Source: Pararge aegeria
Lineage: Eukaryota; Arthropoda; Insecta; Lepidoptera; Nymphalidae
Reading direction: 5' to 3'
DNA length: 64,000 nt
Assembly (NCBI RefSeq): GCF_905163445.1
Contig: NC_053182.1
Span: 8,866,001 to 8,930,000 of the forward strand
Position 1 is the first letter of the stretch, and the number at the start of each line of letters is the position of its first letter. This document shows, one piece after another, positions 23,746 to 35,500 of the stretch. Position numbers and translations under genes: made by a program. A model generated the notes under the pieces. It had not been told where the DNA came from, made no database searches, and worked only from the letters and a program-made list of their open reading frames with translations.

Positions 23746-23900
23746 GATAAATAAAATATAGCTAAGCGATAAGGTTATATACTCGGGTGATCGTGATGTC
23801 CCTTTGAATCCCTAATATCAGCTCCTTCCTGACCCAGCTTTAAGCTTTATTTCGCGGAAAGGGCAATATAGTTTAAGTACTTTATAATGCATGTATTAAC

Positions 23901-24179
23901 AATCCATTACCGGGTTAAACTCTCAGAATGATAAGGGTTTAGGCTTAGTCCACCACGCTGGCTAAGTTTGGATTGGTAGAGTTTACACGCCTTTAAGAAC
24001 ATTCTAGCGAACTCGCAGGCAGCGGGTTGGTCATGACGTTTTCCTTCACCGTTAAAGCATATGTGAACTGCTTTAATTGCAAATGCACGTAATCCGGAAA
24101 AATTACTGATGCGTGACGGGGATTGAACTCGTTTCCCCTAGGGAAGCAGAAGTCCTAACAACTACGCTGACACCGCTTC
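23901..24179 (-). repeat. SINE A copy
   Basis: The minus-strand head 'gaagcggtgtcagcgtagtt', a degraded B box, and the body phrase 'cggtgaaggaaaacgtcatg' match family A. Confidence 0.8.
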
Positions 24180-24757
24180 ATACCATCATACTTACATTAA
24201 GTTTTTTTTTAATTTAACATCATTTCTTCTTGTACTGTCAAACTAGTAATAAATATCATCATAATAATTGATTCCTCATTGCTGGCCATAGGTCTTCTCC
24301 CAGGGTTATAGAGCCACCTAACTATACTATTTTAGCAATATTCTACTACTGGACATAGTGTTTTGTGTTCTACTTCAATGCGGTTTTGCGGACTTCAGGT
24401 AGGTAACGAAAATGATTGTTATCAAATTTAGCCGTCAAGTCGAACGAGGCACGAAGGAAATGTGAAAATAGGCAAAAATAGGTCAAAAGTCCGTTACACA
24501 TTATCGACTAAATAGTTCAATGCTGTTGAATATCTGGAATCTGAGAAGTGACCTGCGCTATCAACCTATAGGTAATCTTGGTAAGTAATATAGGTAAAGT
24601 CAAACCTATGACAATTTCGAAAGGAAAAAGGCAAAGCTACATATTTTTAGCATAACACCTATCATCGTACAATTCTGTTATCACAGCTCGTGCGCTAAAA
24701 TCAATCTGATAAATTGAGTGTGATATACTGGTACATAGTGATCCTTCGCTAAGTTAC

Positions 24758-24793
24758 ATATATAAAGTGAGCGGCGCATTGGCGCGGGCAGTA
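24758..24793 (+). promoter_or_regulatory. Probable Ddc core promoter (TATA box and initiator)
   Basis: 'tatataaag' with TATAAA at 24761-24766 is followed by an arthropod-type initiator 'gcagt' whose A is at 24790. The 29-bp spacing is the standard TATA-to-start distance. A short GC-rich leader and a good splice donor follow. It is the best promoter on the + strand upstream of Ddc, though assignment to Ddc is inference because the first coding exon is 7.7 kb away. Confidence 0.6.
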
Positions 24794-24910
24794 AGCGCGA
24801 GGTACTGGTCACGGCGTGTGTTATTTACTGCGAAGTGAACGGGCCTATACATAATTCAGTTTCAGTTTATTACGTTAAGTGAACGTTTCAAGAGAAAAAA
24901 ACATTATTTG
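24790..24910 (+). other. Probable noncoding first exon of Ddc
   Basis: From the predicted start at 24790 to a donor 'ttg|gtaagc' at 24911. There is no ATG anywhere in the 121 bases, as expected of a 5' UTR exon. The first coding exon of Ddc has a splice acceptor at 32579 only five bases before its start codon, so an upstream noncoding exon must exist; this is the strongest candidate. Confidence 0.55.
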
Positions 24911-27900
24911 GTAAGCACCTATAAGTTAACCTACCTAAAAAGTTTTCAGAACTAGTGTTTTGGTGACAATCTATTGATTGTCATTGAACTGTTTCGATGA
25001 TTTGGGTTTTAAATTAATTTGTTTACATGATGCTTATTTAGGCTAATATTTTTTTATGCGATTGCATAAGTAATAATATCTGGACGGGAAATCTCCATAC
25101 CTGGTTTTAATAGATATAACAGGAACTTTTTAATTGTTATAATATACATATTATATTTAATAACTACAAATAAATAGAAATAGGTAAGTAACCTAACCTA
25201 CAAATATAAACTTTAAAAATATAGCCCTTAGCATAAAATTAGATAGGTAGGTAGTTGGTACTTTATGGTACCCTTTATGGTAGAGAATTAGTATTCTCTA
25301 CACTGGGTTCTCTGGAGGAGATCGCTTAAAGCGATAAGACCGCCTTTGCGCAACTTATATATATATTTTTATTGTTTTTGTTAGTTCTTGTTTTCACTTA
25401 AATTTGTGCAATAAAGACTTTATCTACCTGGTACCTGTCTGCTTACATATTAGAAGATTATTCTCATTACATTGTTTTTATTGTAATAATCTCTGAATCA
25501 ATATCAATATTCGATTCTTACTTACCTTAATATTGATATATTTTATTATACAAGCCCTTGATTAGTAGAGAGGTATGTATTTAATATTTATAGGCATATT
25601 ACATAAACACATACCTAGCTGTCTACATTTATGTATTATCAAACCAGAATGCCTTGAACTGTATTAGATGTAAAAGGATCAAAAAATAGGAAGCGGATGT
25701 GAATGCAACAATCAAGGTACAAGTGACATACCTAGGTAGACGTAACTACATAAAATTAGACATTTGTCAAATTCTTATCAGGTACCTAGGTAAGTACCCA
25801 TTTGTTCAAAATAGTAACTTAAACTTTCGTTTTCCGTTACTTTAATCAGTTTTTTTTATTGTTGCTCTACAAATGTATGTATAGTAGAGATACGAATTAC
25901 CTTTAGACCGGTATACGTACACTTTTGAAGGTCGTTTTTTTATGAATTTGTGTGTTATTATAATATTTTAGCATTATACAAAAACAGTTGATTTAAATGA
26001 TTGTATCGTAACATTTTATAGCGTATCGTAATATTTTTTTTTTACCAACATTGTAATAAAATATGAACCAACGAGTATATATAGCGATTTAATCTCCTTC
26101 CTTAGAGATATAAGAACGAGTTCATATCAATATTATCAGTGGAGGAGTTCAAAGTGGCATTGAAAATTTAAGTTAATATTTTAATAATATAGATTGTAGG
26201 TAACTGCTAAAATGCGAATCGCTTGAGGAAAAACGTTTTTAAACTTGTTCCGAGTCAGTCTCACTGCATATTCTTGACAAGCAGCTATCTACGCAGGGAA
26301 TTACCTACATCCCGTACATGCGGGAAATAACATTCTCCCATAAGAATATTACACACCATTATGGTTCTTTCATTTCTCCTGTCACAAGTCGGTTACAATT
26401 TATGAAGGAAATTAAAGTTAGATACTAGACAAACAACCTTGATGTCGCATTCGAAATAAATCATTAGTTTAATATATACTAGAAGTAAAAACGCCCATGA
26501 TAAAAGTTGTTTCGGATGGACTGTAGCTGATAACCACAACAGGGATTGTTACAGCGTCACCTTAGAGATCCGGAGCGAGCGCGAATCTAGCCAGGAGTTG
26601 AACTCCAGGGCTCACGACTTAATTTTTTTTGCGCTGGAATCTCGTCGGACGCCCGATTTCAACGGACGTGGTTTACGTACGTAGAAATCGGGCTCTTCGT
26701 TTTTGCCGGCAAAGACTTTGGTTATATTCAGTTCAGGTATCCTACTTGATCGTGTGTTGTAAAAGATGTGTTAGGGCTTCTCGTAAGGAGAGTGTCACTA
26801 TAATCGGGAATGTAAGGACGCCTCAATGTGCGTTTTGAACTTATTCTGGAGGAATGTGAAGCCCTCGTTAGAGCTGTGAGGTTGATGTGTGAAAACTATG
26901 ACACTACTACTACTAGGCAAGGACATAATATAGAAGTACGAATTTTTGTATAGGGCGACCTAATAAAGTGAATTAACGACGTTTTTTATAAAGAAAACCG
27001 ACTTTGTAAAACAACAAAAAAAGCGAGAAATTAAAATGTAATATTACACACATCCATCATGTGCGCCAATCCTAGGAGAGTTGATGAGGCTGTGCGAGAC
27101 GATAATTTTTGTCATTTCCTGGGGAGAAAAATGTCTCCTGTCCCATGCGAGTCGTGCAGTGGAACATAGAATGATCATGAACGATGAAAAAGAAATTAGC
27201 ATGGTATCGTTGATAATAATTTGTTTTCCTAAGCTGTATAATCAATTGACTAATTCATGAAACCACTGAGGTGGCGCATTTGAGTCTATTAGTAACGATA
27301 CCTTGCGTGCGTTCCCTTATTTACCTTGACCGTTGCAATATCAATGAATGCTAATATTGTGCCTTAGATTATCTATTATGCTTGAAATAATTATTTTGAT
27401 TAAGGAGCTCGAGTTTTTATTTCTGACATGCTAGGGACTGAGAAAGGCGATCCTTACAGGTTTGAAAATAATAGAGGTCATTTAAAACATACCTATCCTT
27501 ATCAATATTCTAGGCATACTATTTGAATTGATTAGGAAATATAAATTATTACTGAAGCTGGATATTCACTATGCTAAGGAATCTAGAAAATATAAGAAAG
27601 GTTGAATAAAACAAATATTTTAAATTTTGGTAGCAGAGATTTTAATTTATTTCAGTAATGTTTGTCGCTGCCTCACCTCATACATTAATCACAAATGATA
27701 TAATCCCTCGTCCACCTTACTTATATAATAAACTCTTCGCTTATTGTACGTAAATAATCTTCCCCCATTGATTCCCATTCTGTAGCCGTCCAAACTCTTT
27801 CTAGAAGCCTTGAAGGCCACACAGGTTGCCGAAAACATCTGAGTACGATGCTGGGGATCCTAAGTAGAACCTAGCACGTTTGTCGGTTTTCTGGTGCTTT

Positions 27901-28339
27901 GATGCGTGCTCTGCACAGAAGGCTGACGACAGTAACACGTTTAATGGAAAGATGTTTTTTTTAATTGGCTGTGCCCATCAGTAAGAGAAATGAAGAGGAT
28001 GCAATGTGATCTAATTCGAGCAGTTCTAGGTGTTCGAAGGACTAAAGTTCGCAAACTAGCGGATACTCAGCTTTAGAATCTAAAACAGTGAAGATGGGTA
28101 TTACATAGTGGCTATATTAAAAATCTTGTTATTTCAATACATTCTTGGCATAAAAAAATTCAATTAAGAATAAAATATTCAATTATTCCAATTCTGAGAA
28201 TCTATTGTCGTTGTAAAGAACTTCACCCACTTTATTCATTCAAGGCCAATATTTGCAATTTAACTTTTTATAGATCGTAATTTATTAATGAACTTAAAGT
28301 GGACACAGTTTTTCTTTGTTCTTAAATTATTTCTTTGTA

Positions 28340-28520
28340 ACTAAATTGCTTCGTTGGTCTGGTTAGCGTGATCAACTCTGGATCACGAAGTCCTTAATTG
28401 ATTTCCGGATCGGGCCTTAAATTGTTTTTTCTGTTTATCTGTCCTTAACATTTACCTGGATTAGGAAATTGGTGGCCTTATAGAGCACGTTAAGCCTTCG
28501 TTCCCGATTAATTATAAATG
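28340..28520 (+). repeat. tRNA-headed SINE (fourth family) in Ddc intron 1
   Basis: The head 'ttggtctggttagcgtgatc' and a degraded B box are followed by 'attaggaaattggtggcctt' and 'ttaagccttcgttccc'. A tail fragment of a similar element ('ggtccctgttattaccacta') lies near 8750. Degraded; not a tRNA gene. Confidence 0.6.
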
Positions 28521-30035
28521 CGAAAGTTTGTATGGATAGATGGATGTTGGTTACTCTTTCACGCAAAAACTATAGCACCGTTTGACTGAATTCTGGAATG
28601 GAGTTTGATTATACCCTGGATTAACATAAGCTGCTTTTTATCCCAGGAAAATGTATGGTTCCTGCAGGATTCATGAAAAACCCAAAAACTTCCTAGAAAG
28701 CCACGGGCAACAACTGGTTATCCAAAACCTATTATGATAATAATCAGTGTTCAAGCCCACCAACCCACATTGGAGCAGCAACATCAGTGTCTAATCTTTA
28801 GAACCTTTATTTTCATGAGTCATCAGACTAAGGGTTATAGATATAAGAGGCCTGTGCCCAGTAGTAAGACATAAATGTTGTGGATGGTGAATTTTGAACT
28901 TAAAAAATTCAAAATTCATTTATTTTAATTCATAGGAATTCATAGGCGAATGGAAATGTCTGAGATTAATTGAAAAAAAACATTTCTATATTTATAAACA
29001 AAGCTCATATAATGACCACAAGATTTTCCTACTAGGAACAAATCATCAACCTATAATTTTGAAGATGTACAAGGGAGGAGTAGAGTTTCTATAGTTCCTG
29101 TTTTCAAAAAACATTTATTGACGATTTAAAATGGAATTTTAATAGCATAGGTACATTTAGTTGGGTATAGCGGCAACGTTGCTTGTGCCGAGGTCCGCAG
29201 GTAACCTCGCACCACTTGCCCGCAGCGTTAAGCAACAGCCGCTCTCTCGGCATTGAGTATGGCCACAGAATTAGTATGGCTACTAAAATCTGCAGTGTCT
29301 CCACCATTATGTATTTTAATACGATAAATAATAAAAACTAAAACAATACATTGGCCGGCGCTGTTAGGGTTGCCAATCTAACTCTATAATGCTTATACAT
29401 TAAGGTATTTACTTTATAATCCATACTTATAATAAAACTGTAACTGGAAGAAGTACATTTAATATATTTTGAAAATTTCGACCGGGGGAGGCTTTATAAT
29501 CGATACTGAGTCCAAAACAGAATTTATTTAATTTTTGTCTGTCTGTCCGAGCATTACGTGAAAACTACAGAACGGATTTAAATAAAATTTGGTATAGCGG
29601 TAGCTGATATACCGGGTCAATATATACAAAGCTTTTTATCTCGATAAACAATAAGTTTCCTCAGGGAAATGTGTTGAAAATTTTTATCAATTTTACTTCA
29701 TAGCTCCGTTAAATTTGAACCGATTTCAATAATTTTTTTTTTATTAAAAGTGTATACTATCAAACATGTATTGTCTTATTCAGATCTGATAAATATTGTC
29801 GGAAATAAAGGACATAACTCTTCACAAATAACAGTAAGTCGCAAGGCATATAAGTATAACTGCATAATATGCTAAATGCGAAAGTTTGTGTGAATGATAG
29901 ATGGATGTAAGTATGTATGTATCAACTAAAATAATGCCAACATAGCTATCCACGATGATTACGATTTTAGCATCAGATCTATTCTAGCTTCTCTATTAAC
30001 TCATACGCGGACGAAGTCGCGTGGGTCCGCTCGTC
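28520..30035. repeat. Cluster of interspersed repeat fragments in Ddc intron 1
   Basis: Phrases such as 'aatgcgaaagtttgtatgga', 'ctggattaacataagctgct', 'tttggtatagcggtagctga' and 'acgcggacgaagtcgcgtgg' mark copies of common lepidopteran repeats at about 28520-28720, 29510-29720 and 29875-30035. The stretch 29104-29307 between them is not repeat-like and is listed separately. Confidence 0.6.
29104..29307 (-). CDS. Candidate small secreted-peptide ORF, antisense in Ddc intron 1
   Basis: A 67-aa ORF starting METLQ-like (Met-Val-Glu-Thr-Leu). About 18 hydrophobic residues follow (LQILVAILILWPYSM), which resembles a signal peptide, then a basic stretch and three cysteines at 33, 37 and 45 (KWCEVTCGPRHKQRC). 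The coding stretch is visibly richer in GC than its AT-rich flanks, which is unlike chance ORFs here. I recognise no family, see no polyadenylation or promoter signal, and cannot exclude a random frame or a first exon only. Confidence 0.25.
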   Translation of the reverse strand: MVETLQILVAILILWPYSMPRERLLLNAAGKWCEVTCGPRHKQRCRYTQLNVPMLLKFHFKSSINVF

Positions 30036-32584
30036 TGTAATATAATTATTTGAGTGCGTCATCGCTACCATTAATTTTTGCTAATACGTACAAGTAATAC
30101 TAAATGTCATAATTAAAAAAAATACTAACGATATTATTTTTCTCCCTGTGCCTGCTACAGCAGCTCGAAGAGATGACCGGGCGTACTTAAAAGGATACCA
30201 AAAGTGTTAATAATTACAATACATATACTCCTTTTTCAAAAGTTAGTACTCTATATCTGTACTCTATCATAAATCTGATATAAAATATTTCTTTAAAAAA
30301 AATTGGCAACCCTGGTTACTATTTTAAGTCGTCAAATTCCATTACGTCTCGCTGCTGTCTATTAAAATACTTCTTCTTTCGTAGGATAGTGATAAAGAGC
30401 TTTGAAATACTGATGGTCATCGGCTATAACCACTGCATTATGCTTCAGTGCAGGTCATCACCCTTTCGTATAGATTGTCGCATGACGTTTAATTATATAT
30501 AGGTATATCTATATATATAGTGTGATTCTTAAGGTTTTTTTAAAAAACCCGTGAAAACCGTTTGATTTCCTGGGATGAAAATTAGCCTTCTTACTCTCCG
30601 TCGTTTGTACTAACTTTATGCCATATCAAATCAAGTTCATTGGTTGCTTAGTTAGGCGGTGGTGCACGGACAAACAAACCAAAAAACACCTTCGTATTTA
30701 CAATAATAAAATAAAATATTAAGTAATAGCTCGTCGGTCTAGTGGTTACCATGTACCAGGACACAAGCGGCACGCGACCGTGTCGTGTAGAAATCTCTAA
30801 AAGCGACCTATGTCCAGCAGTTACTGAACCTATGTAGACTATCGGAATATTTATGACCTTACTAACAATGGTTTTGCATTTTCAGATCTATCATGTCTGA
30901 GCAAGACCTAAAGTTAAAATTTGGTTTGTTTCTCCATACTATGAATATATGTATTTACTTATTTCATGTGTTTTATGTGTTGTGTTTTATGTCTATGTTG
31001 CCATGACTTGTGTAGTCTATTTTATGTGCTGCGTTTGATCTGAAAAAAAATACAATTTCTTAAATTATTAGAAACAAGCTTTTCATATTCTTATCTGGAA
31101 GCCCCTTTAATAAACCATACAAAAACCACTGACTTCTTTCCATTTAGCAGTTGACAGTAATTATTTTACCTCTGATGTTCAAAACGTTTACCATAAAATG
31201 GGGAAAATTGGAAAAAGTTTGTGTGCTACAACATTCCGCGGTCTGCGCAGGGCGTTCACTGTTTTCGGACACAGTTCACTGTATGCATGGCTGAATGACG
31301 GTTCTGTATGCTCTAAATGCTGCTTGTACCGTGTGGGTGCATAAGTCGTTCATATTGGATTACAATGATGGCACTTCGTTAACATGCATTGTTATCCAAA
31401 CCATTTAAATTCTCACCACGTGAGTTAGGAAAATTGTAGCTCAATCGATTTGTGTTCATTTAAACCATAGGTTAGCAAGTAGCAAGATTTGACCCATAGA
31501 TAGATATTAACTCACATGGGAAGTTAAGTAATATTGAAAAGCTTGTAAACAATGCATGACGCTTTGTATGTGCCTGTTATTTGATGTTTTCACACAAGGT
31601 GTTCGATCATTAATCTGCGTAGATCATCAGACTCATCATACGGTATCAATTAAAAGGAATGGGTACCTTTAGTGGCGTGCATAGAGCCTTAGAGGGTATG
31701 CACAGGGTATGCAGATGATATATAATTATGAAAATCTCTAGTAAAAGCTATAAAAAACTTAAGAATAGGCATTGTAAGAGTTATAAAATTCTATCCTCAA
31801 GTATTTATGACTCATCTTGGAGATTTTATTCAATTACCTTAACTCTTTTACGTAAAACAAAAGTGGACATAAAATCAATCAAAAGACGCGATTCATCCAC
31901 AATAATACAAAATAGTTGGAAAATCCAAAAGTACACGCCTCATAATCTCATTCATTACAATAAAATTGAGATTATTTATAAATAATAATTAAACTGCATC
32001 GAATTATACCGTGAAAAGTAATAGGCTTCTATTCCTCAAAATACTGAAGCCTATAAAAAAACCAACTCGATAAGTGAAGTATTTCGTCGTTATCGTGACA
32101 AGATACAGGATCCGCACATACAGAAACACGGAAGTCCAAGACAGAACTTTTTTAAACAATTTTTTAATTAGTTTAAATAATAAAAAGAGATTTAAAAACA
32201 TCACGAGTAAATAAAAATATCAAAAACAGATTTTTTTCTCAACATTTGTCTATTTATATTCACTTATAAAAGCAATAAAGAATAAAAAAGTGACATTTTA
32301 AGTTGGAGAATCACTCGGTGTGCGTAAACTGACAGTAATACCCACCTCAACGCTTTGCTTATGAGGTGGGTGTGGGGGTGTGCAATATATAAAATCAAAA
32401 TTAAAAATATGTTCTTAGTCATCATTATTATAATAGTCAAGTCCTTTCATTTGATATTTATATTAAGAGAGTACTAAAAAAATTGTAACCCTCAATTTTT
32501 TAGCTTAGGAGTAGTATTTAAAGCATGGTAGAAGGTAAAAATAATAGTAATGTAAATTAATGTTCAATTTTTATTCTAGATGCA

Positions 32585-35500
32585 ATGGAAGCTAAGGAGT
32601 TCAAGGATTTCTCGTCGGCAATGACGAACTACATTGCCGAATATTTAGAAAACATCCGCGACAGGTAAGTGGTACACACACCAGTTTCTAAATCTGACTA
32701 ATACTGTCATATTGATTATCATATATAAGATCTTTTTGTTATTTTGTGAACAATTCAAACAATAACCGCAAAAATACTTTACCACAAAAATTACGAGAGT
32801 TATCTGTACTAAACAAAGCAAGTTGAAATATTTTGTGGTTGTTCACGAGGTTTCAAAAAGTTTCACAAAGACTTAAATAAAAGTCTTATCTACAGTTTTT
32901 ATTCAAATTCTAATTCAAAATTGTTTTATTCATGTAGACCTATCACAAGCTTCACAAACTAATGAAGCGTTACTACAAAATATATATTTGTTACCAAAAG
33001 ATAAATAAATTCTTTATTTATTTAGGTACGTACGTTCTTTGATACCATTTTGCCTTACTAATTTTTATTTTACTAATACATACATATAAGGGACGGGTTT
33101 CCTCTCAGAATGAGAGTTTTAGGTCGTAGTTCACCACGCTGCCTTAGTGCAGATTGGTAGAAACCGCTTTTTAAAAACGTTATGGAGAACTCTCAGACTT
33201 GCAAATTTCCTCTCTTTCTTTTCCTTTCCCGGTAAATCAAATGATATTTTGAATTCCTTAAATTAAAAAAAACGCACAACTCCGAAATTTTTATTCACGA
33301 ACGAACACGGTCACTCTGAATGGAAGGCAAAAATATAACCACTAGGTTATCAAAGCTTTGCATTTTTACGCATAGGACTAAAAACTAAGTAATTTATTCC
33401 TGTTTTGTAATAATACCTATTACTTCTTCACTTTATAGACAAGTGGTACCATCAGTGAAGCCAGGTTACCTACGGCCATTAGTTCCGGAGCAAGCACCAG
33501 AGAAGCCGGAGCCCTGGACAGCTGTGATGGATGACATTGAGCGCGTGATTATGTCCGGGGTCACCCACTGGCACTCGCCTCGCTTCCACGCTTACTTCCC
33601 TACTGCTAACTCGTATCCAGCTATCGTTGCTGACATGCTCAGCGGAGCTATTGCGTGCATTGGTTTCACTTGGGTACGTACGATCAAACTTACTAATTTA
33701 ACATACAGTTATTGAAATTTTCACGAATTTGATAATTTGATTATATATAAATAATTAATATCATAATTGACGGGTATACGTAATTACCATATTTGAGTAT
33801 AAACACTGGTGCGATTTTATAACAACTTTTGCAAAACCAAAACGTTGAGATCTCGCAGAAGGCATGGAGCCATGGGACTCTTCCCATGGCGAGCTTTTGC
33901 GCTCCCCCCCCCCCCCCCCATTTTAACGCTGTTAACACCCTTAAGGTGGTTATCAGCTACTGTCCTTCCGAAAAGTATAATACCTTCAATCTCTTTCATG
34001 CAAGACTCAGCAACCAGAAATAAAAATAAGCTTTCTTTTGGGTTGTGATATGATGAGTGGTGCAATGCGACTCATCATCATCATAATCATTTCAATTCAT
34101 TAGCGGCACACTACAGGGCACGGGTTTCCAGCAGTGCTTGGGCCGTTAGTCCACCACGCTGGCCCAGTGCAGTTTTGTGGACACAATGGTGTATTGCAAT
34201 GTTAATCGCGCCCATTCAATTAGTTAGTCTTTGTAATAGGTAACCCGTTAGCACCCTTCAGAATGTGTGTCAGGCACAATGTAATGATAACTAAGAAATT
34301 TTAACAGAGTTGATTGAAATTATTTATTGGTAGGTTTTGCACCTGTAAACTTATAAACAGGTAGGTAGGTACCTACCAATACTGCGAATGGAATGAAGGA
34401 AACTGGATCGAAGTTATTTTAATACCTGCTCTTATAATAATAAAGTAACGTATAAAATTCATATTGCATACTGTCGCAAAGTCAATGTCATTGTCAATGG
34501 TGCCGTAAAAATGCGTACAAGGTAAACCGGTGACGTGGGTAAAAAAATGGCTTGGTGCGAGTTAGGCTTGCACACGAAGGGTTCGGTACCGAGCCTCCAA
34601 AGTGCACCATAAACACTACATACTGCTTTAACATTATATGATACATCAAAAACACGTTTATTTTACCTATGGCGTTTAATTTTCATTTTTTTCCCCTTTT
34701 TTATTGATAATTTGCGGCAATAATATTATGTTACGAGTACAACTCTCCTAATAACGATCATGAGATCCAGTCCGCTGACGACAGCCGGACGGACGGACGT
34801 AGACGGACAGCGGAAATTTAGTTCTAGGGTCACGTTGTCTCTCATTCGGTACGGAACCCTAAACATTTAACAATTCAATCGTTAAGACTTTAATACACTC
34901 ACTAGTCAAAGCGTTAAGATACCGTAAAGCAATCGTTCTTCCTATTGGATAGAAGCAGGCGTTACTTTAAATAAATAATAAATAATCTTCCTAAATAAAT
35001 AATAATAAAAATCTTCGGCAATGTACCCTCTACGCACGTTTCGCTTCGAAACCGGAGCCCCCTCAGGTGATGTTGACTTTACAATGAACAATTGTTAAGA
35101 TTTTACAATGAATAATTGTTTGGTGTGGAGTATAAGGATTGAATATTACACATACACATTGTCCTGCTTTTCGCGGAGTATAGCAAATTAAGCTTAATTT
35201 TCAAAATAAATCGTACTTCCAACTAGAGTTGGTACTTACACTAATTGTACGATGAACATTTCCTGATTTACTTCCAAACTATATTTATATGTGCAATATG
35301 TACCTAGTAGCTTTATATATTTAAAGAATGACTCTTAAAATTACAGATTGCCAGCCCTGCTTGCACCGAACTGGAAGTTGTGATGTTGGATTGGCTGGGT
35401 CAGATGCTCGGACTCCCCGAAGAATTCCTGGCGCGGTCTGGCGGAGAAGCTGGCGGCGTGATCCAAGGCACTGCCAGTGAAGCTACCCTAGTTGCACTTC

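Larger units (their letters stand above)
18860..24757. other. Intergenic region between HADHA and Ddc (divergent promoters)
   Basis: HADHA is transcribed leftward and Ddc rightward, so this 5.9-kb spacer carries both upstream regions. I see no conserved exon. Repeats: a LINE-like tail with 'atatactttattgggcacat' near 19975-20040, a nested SINE pair at 20544-21105, a family D fragment at about 21240-21320 (-), a SINE B copy at 23487-23745 and a SINE A copy at 23901-24179. A short GC-rich patch lies near 23120-23155. Short ORFs here look like chance frames. Confidence 0.5.

Noticed and set aside
31198..31344. 48-codon ORF with 'WLNDGSVCSKC'
   Set aside because: The 'ttactgttttc...ggctgaatga.ggttctgt' block recurs on the minus strand near 21157-21240, so it is a dispersed repeat rather than a gene.
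33816..34065. ORFs crossing a poly-C run in a Ddc intron
   Set aside because: They depend on a homopolymer of about 15 C and read differently in every frame; no conserved sequence.
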